Shown: one piece after another, positions 15,804 to 24,250 of the stretch
Position numbering within the stretch: position 1 is the first letter of the stretch
Layout: each line of letters starts with the position of its first letter
Assembly: GCF_004795105.1 (NCBI RefSeq)
Contig: NZ_SSBL01000011.1
Coordinates: forward strand, 124,001-188,000
Direction: 5' to 3'
DNA length: 64,000 nt
Source of the DNA: Streptomyces sp. A0642
GTDB lineage: Bacteria; Actinomycetota; Actinomycetes; Streptomycetales; Streptomycetaceae
Position numbers and translations under genes: made by a program
The notes under the pieces: model-generated
What the model was told of the DNA's origin: nothing
The model's database searches: none
What the model saw: only the letters and a program-made list of their open reading frames with translations

Positions 15804-16100
15804 TCAGTCCCCGGGGGCGGCCGTGGTGTCCGGCGCGGCGGCGGGCGGCTGGACCGGGCGCAGCTTCAGCCACACCAGGAAGAAGAGCCCCAGGACCAGC
15901 ATGGCTATGCCGGTCCACAGGTTGATGTGGACGCCCTCGGCCTTCTTGAGGTCGGCGTCGGACGGGTTGATCCCGGCGATGGTGACGATGACTCCGTAGA
16001 CCACGAAGAGACCGCCGATGATCGTCCGGATGTCGAACAGCCGGGCCGCCGTGGCGGACTTCCGCTCCAGTTCGGAGACTTCCTTGTGCAGGTCGGACAT
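15804..16100 (-). CDS. Small two-helix membrane protein beside symporter
   Basis: A 98-residue protein: a Lys/Glu-rich amphipathic N-terminus (MSDLHKEVSELERKSATAARLFDIR region), two membrane helices (about 27-46 and 60-81), and a Pro/Ala tail. ATG at 16100 with GGAGT upstream. It starts 14 bp after the stop of the sodium:solute symporter on the same strand, so the two are probably cotranscribed, and it may be an accessory subunit; that role is inferred from position only. Confidence 0.8.
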   Translation of the reverse strand: MSDLHKEVSELERKSATAARLFDIRTIIGGLFVVYGVIVTIAGINPSDADLKKAEGVHINLWTGIAMLVLGLFFLVWLKLRPVQPPAAAPDTTAAPGD

Positions 16101-16114
16101 GGGGGTGACTCCGA

Positions 16115-17785
16115 TCAGAACGAGTACGGGACGTAGCACAGGGCGGCGAGCACGATCGCGCCCCAGCCCAGCAGCGCGGGCCTGCGGTACCAGGCGTCGT
16201 CGCCCTCCTCGGGCAGCTCGTCGGCGTCCGGGGACTCGGTTCCGTACACCAGACCGGCCAGTTCGGCCTCGGGCTTGGGAGCCGTGAACAGCGTGACGGC
16301 GACCATGACGACCGCACCGGCGACGAATCCGACGATCGCGGAGACGAAGTTGGCGCCCTGGTCGGTCGGGATGTCGATGACACCCTGCTTGTAGATGACG
16401 AAGTAGTTGACCATCGCGGCGGTGGTGCCCGCCAGCAGGCCCCAGACACCCGACTTCATGGACGCGCGCTTCCAGAACATGCCGATGATGAAGACCACGA
16501 ACAGGGGGACGTTGAAGAAGGAGAACAGCGTCTGGAGGTAGCTCATGATGTTGGAGAAGCTGGAGGCGATGAACGCCGTGCCGATGGAGGCCAGCACCCC
16601 CAGTACCGTGATCTTGCGGCCGAAGCGCAGGTAGTACGCGTCCGGCTGGTCCTTCTTCACGTACCGCGCCCAGATGTCCGTGGTGAACACCGTGTTGAAC
16701 GAGGAGACGTTGGCGGCCATGCCGGCCATGAAGGCGGCCAGCAGACCGGTCACCGCGATGCCGAGCACACCGTTGGGCAGCAGCTCCCGCATCAGGAGGG
16801 GGATCGCGTCGTTGTAGGTCGTGTCCGAGCCGGCGGTGCCGATGTTCGGCACCACCACGGCGGCGACCAGGCCGGGGATCATCACGAGGAAGACGATGAA
16901 GATCTTCGGGAACGCGGCGATCAGGGGGGTGCGCTGCGCGGCGGAGAGGTTCTTCGCGGAGAGGGCGCGCTGCACCTCGGCGAAGTTGGTCGTCCAGTAT
17001 CCGAACGAGAGCACGAAGCCCAGGCCGAGGATGATCGTCAGCCAGTTGGCGCCGAGCGGGTTGGCGTCACCGATGCCGGTACCGCCCCAGGCCGTCATGA
17101 AGTTCGCGCCGTGACTCGATTCCAGCGAGTCGCTCAGCCCGTCCCAGCCGCCGACCCGCTTGAGACCGAGCACGGTCAGCGGGATCAGTGCGGCGAGGAT
17201 GACGAAGAACTGCAGCACCTCGTTGTAGATCGCGGAGGAGAGCCCGCCGATGGTGATGTAGAGGAGGACGAAGAGTCCCGCGACCACGATCGCGACCCAC
17301 TGCGGCCAGCCGAGGAGCGCCTCCACGACGATCGACAGGGCGTACAGGTTGACGCCCGCGATCAGCACCGCCGAGAAGGCGAAGAGTACGGAACTCAGCA
17401 GGTGGGCCGACTTGTCGAAGCGGTGCAGCAGGAACTCGGGGACGGAGCGCACCTTCGAGCGGTAGTAGAAGGGCATCATCACCAGGCCGAGGAAGACCAT
17501 GGCCGGGATGGCGCCGATCCAGTACCAGTGGACGACCGCGACGCCGTACTGCGCGCCGGTCGCCGCCATGCCGAGGATCTCCGTGGCGCCGAGATTCGCC
17601 GCGACGAAGGCCAGGCCGGTCACCCATGCGGGCAGTGACCGGCCGGACAGGAAGAAGTCGAGGCTCGTCTTCACGCTCGCCCGGGCGGCGAAGCCGATGC
17701 CGAGGACGACAGCGAAGTAGATGGCCAGGATCGTGTAGTCGAGCCCGTTCGTGGGGAGCCGGAGCCCTGCAGCCAGATAGTGCAT
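16115..17785 (-). CDS. Sodium:solute symporter (SSS family), probable galactose/glucose importer
   Basis: A 556-residue integral membrane protein with about 14 hydrophobic segments. The N-terminal FFLSGRSLPAWVTGLAFVAANLGATEILG is the SSS signature as in SGLT-type sugar carriers, and later segments (SSAIYNEVLQFF, GMAANVSSFNTVFTTDIWARY) are typical of the glucose/galactose branch. It is divergent from galTEK with 236 bp between, which suggests it imports galactose for that operon. This is contextual; other SSS members carry amino acids or organic acids. The ATG at 17785 has only a weak ribosome site. Confidence 0.88.
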   Translation of the reverse strand: MHYLAAGLRLPTNGLDYTILAIYFAVVLGIGFAARASVKTSLDFFLSGRSLPAWVTGLAFVAANLGATEILGMAATGAQYGVAVVHWYWIGAIPAMVFLGLVMMPFYYRSKVRSVPEFLLHRFDKSAHLLSSVLFAFSAVLIAGVNLYALSIVVEALLGWPQWVAIVVAGLFVLLYITIGGLSSAIYNEVLQFFVILAALIPLTVLGLKRVGGWDGLSDSLESSHGANFMTAWGGTGIGDANPLGANWLTIILGLGFVLSFGYWTTNFAEVQRALSAKNLSAAQRTPLIAAFPKIFIVFLVMIPGLVAAVVVPNIGTAGSDTTYNDAIPLLMRELLPNGVLGIAVTGLLAAFMAGMAANVSSFNTVFTTDIWARYVKKDQPDAYYLRFGRKITVLGVLASIGTAFIASSFSNIMSYLQTLFSFFNVPLFVVFIIGMFWKRASMKSGVWGLLAGTTAAMVNYFVIYKQGVIDIPTDQGANFVSAIVGFVAGAVVMVAVTLFTAPKPEAELAGLVYGTESPDADELPEEGDDAWYRRPALLGWGAIVLAALCYVPYSF

Positions 17786-17839
17786 GTGGGGGTACTCGCT
17801 TCTTTGCGCGAACTGAACCCGAAGGAAACTACGCTCTTG

Positions 17840-17856
17840 TGTTCAAGAACTGAACA
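17840..17856. promoter_or_regulatory. Candidate operator between symporter and galT
   Basis: TGTTCA-agaac-TGAACA, a perfect 6-5-6 inverted repeat 55 bp upstream of the symporter start. Further GTTC/TTCA half-sites occur in 17950-18008 just before galT. A galactose-responsive repressor binding both promoters is plausible. No repressor gene is adjacent. Confidence 0.45.
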
Positions 17857-18021
17857 GTTTCCATGAGGATCTTTGTTGGATTGTGATCGTATGGCCAAAG
17901 AAACCGGCCCCAACCTCGCGAGATCCCCCTCCCGAACCCGTGCATGTGAACAGGTGTCGACTCATTGACGCGCCTGTTGATTCATGGTTCATTGTGTTCG
18001 GTTCTGTTTGGGAGGAGACTG

Positions 18022-19065
18022 GTGAAGAAGACGGTTACGACGCTCGCCGACGGCCGGGAGCTGATCTACTACGACAGCCGTGACGACGTCGTCCGTGACG
18101 CGGTCGACCCACGTCCGCTCGACCCCGTCTCGACCTCCTCCGAGGTCCGCCGCGACCCGCTCCTCGGTGACAGCGTCGCCATCGCCTCGCACCGCCAGGG
18201 CCGCATCTACCACCCGCCCGCCGACGAGTGCCCGCTCTGCCCCTCGCGGGAGGGCCGGCAGAGCGAGATCCCGGAGCCGGACTACGACGTCGCCGTCTTC
18301 GAGAACCGCTTCCCCTCCCTCGCCGGCGATTCCGGCCGCTGCGAGGTCGTCTGCTTCACCTCCGACCACGACGCGTCCTTCGCCGACCTCACCGAGGAGC
18401 AGGCCGCACTCGTCCTGGAGGCGTGGACCGACCGCACGGCCGAGTTCGCCGAGCTTCCGCAGGTCACTCAGGTGTTCTGCTTCGAGAACCGGGGCGCCGA
18501 GATCGGTGTCACGCTCGGCCACCCGCACGGCCAGATCTACGGCTACCCCTTCGTCACCCCCCGCACCGAGCTGATGCTCCGCTCCGCGGCGGCCCACCGC
18601 GCCGAGACCGGCGGCAACCTCTTCGACGACCTCGTCGCCCGGGAGGAGGCCGACGGCTCGCGGATCGTCCTCGCCACGGAGCACTGGGTCGCCTTCGCGC
18701 CGTACGCGGCCCACTGGCCGTACGAGGTCCACCTCCACCCGCGCCGCCGCGTCCCCGACCTGCGGGAACTCGACGAGGCCGCCCGCACGCAGTTCCCACA
18801 GGTCTATCTGGAACTCTTGAGGCGATTCGACCGGATCTTCGGCCCCGGCGAGCCGCCGACCCCGTACATCTCCGCCTGGCACCAGGCGCCGTTCAGGGTC
18901 GAGGGGCGGGAGGACTTCGGGCTCCATCTGGAGCTTTTCACCATCCGACGCACCTCCGGCAAGCTGAAGTTCCTCGCGGGTTCCGAATCCGGCATGAGCG
19001 TGTTCATCAACGACGTGCCGCCGGAGACCGCGGCCCAGCGACTGCGAGAGGTAGCGAGCGAGTGA
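18022..19065 (+). CDS. galT: Galactose-1-phosphate uridylyltransferase
   Basis: A 347-residue enzyme with GHPHGQIYGYPF (about 166-177), in which His169 is the expected uridylylated nucleophile (HPH motif). CPLCPSREGRQSE near residue 75 carries the zinc-site cysteines of the family. It exchanges UMP between UDP-glucose and galactose-1-phosphate in the Leloir pathway. GTG at 18022 has GGAGGA six bases upstream; longer in-frame starts read into the promoter. First gene of galTEK, overlapping galE by GTGA. In S. lividans the homologous operon has a galactose-induced promoter before galT. Confidence 0.95.
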   Translation: MKKTVTTLADGRELIYYDSRDDVVRDAVDPRPLDPVSTSSEVRRDPLLGDSVAIASHRQGRIYHPPADECPLCPSREGRQSEIPEPDYDVAVFENRFPSLAGDSGRCEVVCFTSDHDASFADLTEEQAALVLEAWTDRTAEFAELPQVTQVFCFENRGAEIGVTLGHPHGQIYGYPFVTPRTELMLRSAAAHRAETGGNLFDDLVAREEADGSRIVLATEHWVAFAPYAAHWPYEVHLHPRRRVPDLRELDEAARTQFPQVYLELLRRFDRIFGPGEPPTPYISAWHQAPFRVEGREDFGLHLELFTIRRTSGKLKFLAGSESGMSVFINDVPPETAAQRLREVASE

Positions 19066-20042
19066 GCAACTCCCCGAAGAAGTACCTGGTGACCGGTGGC
19101 GCGGGATACGTGGGCAGTGTGGTCGCCCAGCACCTGCTGGAGGCCGGGCACGGCGTCACCGTCCTCGACGACCTCTCCACCGGCTTCCGCGCGGGCGTCC
19201 CGGCCGGCGCGGAGTTCATCGAGGGCCGCATCCAGGACGCCGCCAAGTGGCTCGACGCCTCCTACGACGGGGTGCTGCACTTCGCCGCGTACTCCCAGGT
19301 CGGCGAGTCCGTCACCGACCCGGAGAAGTACTGGGTCAACAACGTCGGCGGGTCCACCGCCCTGCTCGCCGCGATGCGTGACGCCGGGGTGCGCACCCTG
19401 GTCTTCTCCTCCACCGCCGCCACCTACGGCGAACCGGTCTCCAGCCCCATCACGGAGACCGACCCCACCGCACCGACCAGCCCGTACGGCGCCACGAAGC
19501 TCGCCGTCGACCACATGATCACCGGAGAGGCGGCCGCCCACGGCCTGGCCGCGGTCTCGCTGCGCTACTTCAACGTGGCGGGGGCGTACGGCAGCTGCGG
19601 CGAGCGGCACAGCCCCGAGTCCCACCTCATCCCGCTGGTCCTGCAGGTCGCGCTCGGCCGGCGCGAGTCGATCTCCGTCTACGGCGACGACTACCCCACC
19701 CCCGACGGCACCTGCGTCCGCGACTACATCCACGTCGCCGACCTCGCCGAGGCCCACCTGCTGGCCCTCGAGGCCGCCACCCCGGGCGAACACCTGATCT
19801 GCAACCTCGGCAACGGCAACGGCTTCTCGGTCCGCGAGGTCATCGAGACGGTCCGCCGGGTCACCGGCCACCCGGTCCCCGAGACCGCCGCCCCCCGCCG
19901 CGGCGGCGACCCGGCCGTCCTCGTCGCCTCGGCCGCCACCGCCCGGGAGCGCCTCGGCTGGCAGCCGTCCCGCGCCGACCTGGCCGCCATCGTCTCCGAC
20001 GCCTGGACCTTCGCCCGCCGAGAGGAGCCCACCGCACCATGA
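19062..20042 (+). CDS. galE: UDP-glucose 4-epimerase
   Basis: A 326-residue extended SDR. VTGGAGYVG (10-18) binds NAD, and the catalytic pair is Y142-xxx-K146 in SPYGATKLAVD. GDDYPTPDGTCVRDYIHVADLAEAH is diagnostic for GalE. It interconverts UDP-galactose and UDP-glucose. Start GTG at 19062 overlaps the galT stop (GTGA) and the stop overlaps galK (ATGA), so the three cistrons are translationally coupled. In S. lividans a second, constitutive promoter lies before galE; none could be identified here by eye. Confidence 0.96.
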   Translation: MSNSPKKYLVTGGAGYVGSVVAQHLLEAGHGVTVLDDLSTGFRAGVPAGAEFIEGRIQDAAKWLDASYDGVLHFAAYSQVGESVTDPEKYWVNNVGGSTALLAAMRDAGVRTLVFSSTAATYGEPVSSPITETDPTAPTSPYGATKLAVDHMITGEAAAHGLAAVSLRYFNVAGAYGSCGERHSPESHLIPLVLQVALGRRESISVYGDDYPTPDGTCVRDYIHVADLAEAHLLALEAATPGEHLICNLGNGNGFSVREVIETVRRVTGHPVPETAAPRRGGDPAVLVASAATARERLGWQPSRADLAAIVSDAWTFARREEPTAP

Positions 20043-21226
20043 CCCACGACGCTGAGCCGACCGAAGCCGTCACCGACCTGACCGCTTCCTTCACCGAGCT
20101 GTACGGGACCGCCCCCGAGGGGGTCTGGGCCGCGCCCGGCCGGGTCAACCTGATCGGCGAGTACACCGACTTCAACGACGGTTTCGTGATGCCGCTCGCG
20201 CTGCCGCACACCGTACGGGCCGCCGCCGCCCGCCGCACCGACGGCGTGCTGCGGCTCCATTCCACCGATGTCCCGGGCGGCGTCGTCCAGCTCCGCGTCG
20301 ACGAGCTGGCCCCGCATTCCGGCCACGGCTGGGCCGCCTACCCGGCGGGGGTCGTCTGGGCGCTGCGCGAGGCCGGCCACGAGGTCACCGGCGCCGACAT
20401 CCAGCTGTCCTCCACCGTCCCCACGGGCGCGGGGCTCTCCTCGTCCGCCGCCCTCGAAGTGGCGACCGGCCTGGCCCTGAACGACCTCTTCGGGCTCGGA
20501 CTCGCCCCCGCCGAGCTCGCGGTCCTCGCCCAGCGCGCCGAGAACGCGTTCGTCGGCGTCCCCTGCGGCGTCATGGACCAGATGGCGTCGGCGTGCTGCA
20601 CTGCCGGCCACGCCCTGCACCTGGACACCCGCGACCTCGCCCGGCGTCAGGTCCCCTTCGACCTGGCCGCGCACGGCCTTCAGCTCCTCGTCGTGGACAC
20701 CCGCGTCAAGCACGAGCTCGGCGACGGCGCGTACGCGGAGCGGCGCGCCGGCTGCGAGGAGGGCGCCCGGCTCCTCGGCATCGGCACGCTGCGTGAGCTT
20801 CCGTACGAGGGACTGGGCGCCGCGCTCGACACGCTGGCCGCGGCCGGGGCGGACGAGTCCGTGGTGCGCTACGTACGCCATGTGGTCGGCGACAACCAGC
20901 GGGTCGAGCAGGTCATCGCGCTGCTCGACGCGGACGAGGTCCGTGCGGCCGGACCGGTCCTCACCGCCGGCCATGTCTCGCTCCGCGACGATCTGCGGGT
21001 CTCCTGCGCGGAGCTGGACCTCGTCGTCGAGACGGCGAACGCGGCCGGTGCGCTCGGCGCGCGGATGACCGGCGGCGGCTTCGGCGGCTCGGCGATCGTG
21101 CTCGTGGAGGAGTCGCAGGCGGACACGGTCACCAAGTCCGTGCGGGAGGCCTTCGCCGCTGCGGGCTACGCGGCCCCCGGCGTGTTCCCCGCGGTGCCGT
21201 CGGCGGGGGCCCGCCGACTGGCCTGA
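20039..21226 (+). CDS. galK: Galactokinase
   Basis: A 395-residue GHMP kinase with the galactokinase signature GRVNLIGEYTDFNDG (about 33-47), ATP loop PTGAGLSSSAALE (about 130), and third motif TGGGFGGSAIVL. It phosphorylates galactose as the entry step of the Leloir pathway. ATG overlaps galE by 4 bp with AGAGGAG upstream. Last gene of the operon; no obvious terminator hairpin follows, but a tandem repeat does. Confidence 0.96.
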   Translation: MTHDAEPTEAVTDLTASFTELYGTAPEGVWAAPGRVNLIGEYTDFNDGFVMPLALPHTVRAAAARRTDGVLRLHSTDVPGGVVQLRVDELAPHSGHGWAAYPAGVVWALREAGHEVTGADIQLSSTVPTGAGLSSSAALEVATGLALNDLFGLGLAPAELAVLAQRAENAFVGVPCGVMDQMASACCTAGHALHLDTRDLARRQVPFDLAAHGLQLLVVDTRVKHELGDGAYAERRAGCEEGARLLGIGTLRELPYEGLGAALDTLAAAGADESVVRYVRHVVGDNQRVEQVIALLDADEVRAAGPVLTAGHVSLRDDLRVSCAELDLVVETANAAGALGARMTGGGFGGSAIVLVEESQADTVTKSVREAFAAAGYAAPGVFPAVPSAGARRLA

Positions 21227-21249
21227 GTACCGGGTCGGACGCGGGTGCC

Positions 21250-21354
21250 GGCCGTACGACGACGGTGGTGCTCGGCGGCCGTCCGGCCGTACGACGACGG
21301 TGGTGCGCGGCGGTCGCCCGGCCGCGTGGCGACGGTGGTGCGGGGCCGTCGCCC
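21250..21354. repeat. Three 35-bp tandem repeats after galK
   Basis: Units start at 21250, 21285 and 21320, each beginning GGCCG and containing CGACGGTGGTGC. Units 1 and 2 are nearly identical and unit 3 is more diverged. The array fills the space between convergent galK and the GNAT gene and has no open frame of its own that looks real. Confidence 0.85.
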
Positions 21355-21392
21355 GGGCGGCCGAGCACCGGCCCGAGCCGATGGCGAGCTGT

Positions 21393-21836
21393 TCAGGCGA
21401 GCTCCTTGGTCAGCGTGAACTCGGTGAGGCCGGGCGGGTAGTTCTCGATCCGCCCGCTCACCTCGTACCCCCGCTTCCGGTAGAAGTCCGGGGCCTGGAA
21501 GTCCCACGTCTCCACCCGGGAGCGGGCGCAGGCCCGGTCCGCGCGGGCCACCCGTTCCGCCTCGGCGAGCAGCCGCGAGCCGAGACCGGACCCGCGCAGT
21601 CGGGGGTCGACCCAGAGCAGGTCGACATGGAGCCAGTGCGCCCACGTCCGGCCGGTCAGCCCCGCGGCGAGCCGGTCGTCGGCGTCCAGCGCCCACACCT
21701 CCAGCGGGACTTCGAGCGCGGCGGGCGTATCGCGCAGGGCGCGCAGTCGCGGTGAGCGGGCGGTGTTGTCGTCACGCAGCCACTTGTTCAACAGCTGACG
21801 TCGTTCTTTGTCCACTTCTGTCTCAAGACGGAACAT
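21393..21836 (-). CDS. GNAT-family N-acetyltransferase
   Basis: A 147-residue single-domain GNAT. LHVDLLWVDPRLRGSGLGSRLLAEAERVARADRA contains the acetyl-CoA pyrophosphate loop (RxxGxG, about 79-84). The C-terminus FYRKRGYEVSGRIENYPPG is a common GNAT ending. Substrate unknown. ATG at 21836 has only a weak ribosome site. It is convergent with galK and divergent from the response regulator at 22104. Confidence 0.88.
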   Translation of the reverse strand: MFRLETEVDKERRQLLNKWLRDDNTARSPRLRALRDTPAALEVPLEVWALDADDRLAAGLTGRTWAHWLHVDLLWVDPRLRGSGLGSRLLAEAERVARADRACARSRVETWDFQAPDFYRKRGYEVSGRIENYPPGLTEFTLTKELA

Positions 21837-21907
21837 GGATCACACCCTAGGACCCGACTGCCCGTCAGTTCTGCGAATCCCCCTTCCCCCCGGAGCCGCC
21901 GCCCTTA

Positions 21908-22091
21908 CCCTGATGCACAGCACCGGTGGGGGCCGGTGCTGTTTCAGGGGTACGAGACAGCCGGGTGCGACGCCCGGACGGGTGGCGGTCGAGGCACGGC
22001 GGCGGCCGTGGACTGCGGTTCAGCTCCCCGCCCGGGCGTCGCACCCGTGCCGGTCCGTCCCTGCCGGGGGCCGTGCGCCTGTCGCGCCCCC
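21908..22091 (+). ncRNA. Highly structured leader upstream of LuxR-type regulator
   Basis: Three nested or adjacent stems precede the regulator. Stem 1 is CCCTGA (21908-21913) with TCAGGG (21944-21949), enclosing a perfect 10-bp stem 21917-21926/21933-21942. Stem 2 is a perfect 16-bp pair 21962-21977/22032-22047 enclosing 54 bases. Stem 3 is GGGGGC 22066-22071/GCCCCC 22086-22091, ending 12 bases before the ATG. The set looks like a 5' untranslated regulatory RNA or attenuator. No known riboswitch family was recognised, and the transcript start is not known. Confidence 0.4.
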
Positions 22092-22103
22092 AGAGCACAC
22101 AGC

Positions 22104-22907
22104 ATGGGGGTGTCTGTGGTCCGTATCCGGGTTCTCGTCGTCGACGACCACCGCATTTTCGCCGAGTCGCTCGCCGCGGCCCTCGCCGCCGAGCCGGACG
22201 TCGACGTGGCCGCCGCGGGCAGCGGCCCGGCCGCGCTGCGCTGTCTGGAACGCGCGGCGTCCGAGAACCGCGCCTACGACGTGATACTCGTCGACGCCGA
22301 ACTGGGCGCCCCGCGCCCGCCCTCCGGCCCGGTCCGGGTCCCCGCGCAGAACACCGGGGAGAACGGGCTGGTCGACGGCATCTCCCTGGTCGCCGGCATC
22401 CGCTCGCTGCGCACGCCCGTGCGTACGGTGGTGCTCGCCGAGAAGGACGATCCGCGCCGGGCCGCGCTCGCCCTCCAGGCCGGCGCCTGCGGCTGGGTCG
22501 CCAAGGACAGCTCCCTGCAACGGCTGCTCGCGGTGATCCGGGGGGTGCTGCGCGACGAGACGCATCTGCCGCCCGCGCTGCTCACGGGCGTCCTGCGGGA
22601 GCTGATGGCGGACCGCAAGCACCGCACCGAGAGCGAACGGCTGGTCGAGTCCCTGACCCCGCGCGAGCAGGAGGTGCTGCGCTGCATGGTGGCGGGTCTC
22701 GGCCGCAAGGCGGTGGCGGAGCGGCTCTACCTCTCCCCGCACACGGTCCGCACCCACATGCAGAACGTGCTCGGGAAGCTCGGCGTGCACTCGACGCTGG
22801 CGGCCGTGGCGCTGGCCCGCCGGGCGGGCGTCGGCCCCGTCGACCTGGCTGCGGAGGGCCCGGTCCTAACCGGGGATGTTGTCGAACGGGGCAGTCAACT
22901 GGCGTAG
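22104..22907 (+). CDS. LuxR-type response regulator (NarL family)
   Basis: A 267-residue regulator. Receiver RVLVVDDHRIFAESL with D14/D15 pocket, phospho-accepting Asp64 in VILVDAEL, and the conserved Lys in CGWVAKDSS. An insert of about 20 residues (PRPPSGPVRVPAQNTGENG) follows the Asp. The LuxR helix-turn-helix is LTPREQEVLRCMVAGLGRKAVAERLYLSPHTVRTHMQNVLGKLGV (about 190-235). No kinase is adjacent. The ATG at 22104 lacks a ribosome site; GTG at 22116 with GGGGG upstream is an alternative. The 3' end overlaps the convergent MarR gene by 42 bp. It resembles the degenerate regulator at 15072. Confidence 0.9.
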   Translation: MGVSVVRIRVLVVDDHRIFAESLAAALAAEPDVDVAAAGSGPAALRCLERAASENRAYDVILVDAELGAPRPPSGPVRVPAQNTGENGLVDGISLVAGIRSLRTPVRTVVLAEKDDPRRAALALQAGACGWVAKDSSLQRLLAVIRGVLRDETHLPPALLTGVLRELMADRKHRTESERLVESLTPREQEVLRCMVAGLGRKAVAERLYLSPHTVRTHMQNVLGKLGVHSTLAAVALARRAGVGPVDLAAEGPVLTGDVVERGSQLA

Positions 22908-23363
22908 CAGCCCCGCCAGTTCGCCGCGCTGCTGGCGCGAGAGTTCGCCGAGGATGGCGCGCTCCTGGGCGAGCAGGCCGGCCAGTGACTGGTCCGCCTT
23001 GTCGCGGCCCTCGGCGGTGAGCCGGACCAGGACGCCGCGGCGGTCGTTGGGGTCGGGGAGCCGCTCGACGAGGTTCTTCTTGGTCAGCCGGTCGATGCGG
23101 TTGGTCATCGTGCCCGACGTGACCAGGGTCTGGGTGAGGAGCTGGCCGGGGGAGAGCTGGTACGGGGCGCCCGCGCGGCGCAGCGACGTGAGGACGTCGA
23201 ATTCCCACGGCTCCAGCTGGTGCTCGGCGAAGGCGATTCTGCGGGCACGGTCGAGATGGCGGGCCAGGCGGGAGACGCGGCTGAGCACCTCGAGTGGTTC
23301 CACGTCGAGGTCGGGGCGCTCTCGGCGCCATGCAGCGACCAGTCGGTCGACCTCGTCCTCCAT
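22866..23363 (-). CDS. MarR-family transcriptional regulator
   Basis: A 165-residue winged-helix regulator: dimerisation helices, DNA-binding region YQLSPGQLLTQTLVTSGTMTNRIDRLTKKNLVERLPDPNDRRGVLVRLTAEG (about 77-125) with the DxRG wing. Probably autoregulated through the two palindromes at 23400-23427 in the short gap to the divergent methyltransferase gene. The last 14 codons overlap the end of the convergent LuxR-type gene. The ligand is unknown. Confidence 0.92.
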   Translation of the reverse strand: MEDEVDRLVAAWRRERPDLDVEPLEVLSRVSRLARHLDRARRIAFAEHQLEPWEFDVLTSLRRAGAPYQLSPGQLLTQTLVTSGTMTNRIDRLTKKNLVERLPDPNDRRGVLVRLTAEGRDKADQSLAGLLAQERAILGELSRQQRGELAGLLRQLTAPFDNIPG

Positions 23364-23399
23364 GTGGATCAGTGTAGATGGTCTGTCGACATGAAGTCT

Positions 23400-23427
23400 C
23401 TTGAATTCAAGTGTCTTGACATCAAGA
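23400..23427. promoter_or_regulatory. Tandem MarR-type operators
   Basis: CTTGAATTCAAG (23400-23411, perfect 12-bp palindrome) and TCTTGA-ca-TCAAGA (23414-23427, perfect 6-2-6) lie between the divergent MarR gene and the methyltransferase. The centre-to-centre distance is 15 bp. TTGAAT (23401) and AAGATA (23424) could be the -35 and -10 of the rightward promoter with a 17-bp spacer, so binding would block it. Confidence 0.65.
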
Positions 23428-23452
23428 TAGTTTTCCTCCGATGCTGGACGTC

Positions 23453-24250
23453 ATGACCGCACCCACCTGGGACCCCCAGCAGTACCTGCGCCACGCGGAC
23501 CACCGCACCCGCCCCTTCCACGACCTCCTGGCCCGCGTCCCCGAGCTTCCGACCACACCTTCTCCCCGCGTCGCCGACCTCGGCTGCGGCGCGGGAAACG
23601 TCACCGCCCTGCTCGCCGAGCGCTGGCCCCGCGCCCGTATCACCGGCTACGACAACTCCCCGCAGATGCTGGAGCGGGCCCGCGCCCACGCCACCGCCCT
23701 GCTGGACTTCGCCGAAGCCGACGCCGCGACCTGGACCCCCGCTCAGCCCCACGACCTGATCATCTCCAACGCCCTGCTCCAGTGGGTCCCCGGCCACGCC
23801 GACCGTCTCCCCGACTGGCTGGACGCCCTCACCCCCGGCGGCACCCTCGCCCTCCAGGTCCCGGGCAACTTCGACCAGCCCTCCCACGTCCTGATGCGCC
23901 GGCTCGCCGAGTCCCCGCACTGGCGCACCCGCCTCGGCGGCCGCCTGCGCCACACCGACGCGGTCCTGAGCCCCGCCGGCTACCTGGACCGCCTCACCGG
24001 ACCCGGCGTCACCGCCGACGTCTGGGAGACCACCTACCTCCACCTCCTGCCCGGCGAGGACCCCGTCCTCGACTGGGTGAAGGGCACCGGACTGCGCCCC
24101 GTCCTCACCGCCCTCGCCGACGACGAGGGGGCCCGGGACGCCTTCCTCGCCGAGTACCGCGACCTGCTGCGCGCCGCCTACCCCGCGGGCCCGCACGGCA
24201 CCGTCTTCCCGTTCCGCCGCATCTTCGCCGTCGCCCGCCGGGAGAAGTGA
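23453..24250 (+). CDS. tam: Trans-aconitate 2-methyltransferase-like
   Basis: A 265-residue class I SAM methyltransferase. TWDPQQYLRHADHRTRPF at the N-terminus and VADLGCGAGNVTALLAE (SAM loop) match Tam, which methylates trans-aconitate, an inhibitory by-product of aconitase. HDLIISNALLQWVPGH is the expected motif IV region. An ATG at 23441 is an equally open alternative start. It is divergent from MarR and coupled to the VOC gene by a TGATG overlap. Confidence 0.88.
   Translation: MTAPTWDPQQYLRHADHRTRPFHDLLARVPELPTTPSPRVADLGCGAGNVTALLAERWPRARITGYDNSPQMLERARAHATALLDFAEADAATWTPAQPHDLIISNALLQWVPGHADRLPDWLDALTPGGTLALQVPGNFDQPSHVLMRRLAESPHWRTRLGGRLRHTDAVLSPAGYLDRLTGPGVTADVWETTYLHLLPGEDPVLDWVKGTGLRPVLTALADDEGARDAFLAEYRDLLRAAYPAGPHGTVFPFRRIFAVARREK

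Noticed and set aside
18228..19061. N-terminal extension of galE into galT
   Set aside because: The frame is open only because of GC bias; conserved GalE sequence begins at GTG 19062, which overlaps the galT stop as usual for coupled genes.
21250..21354. CRISPR array
   Set aside because: Units are directly adjacent without unique spacers and no cas genes occur.
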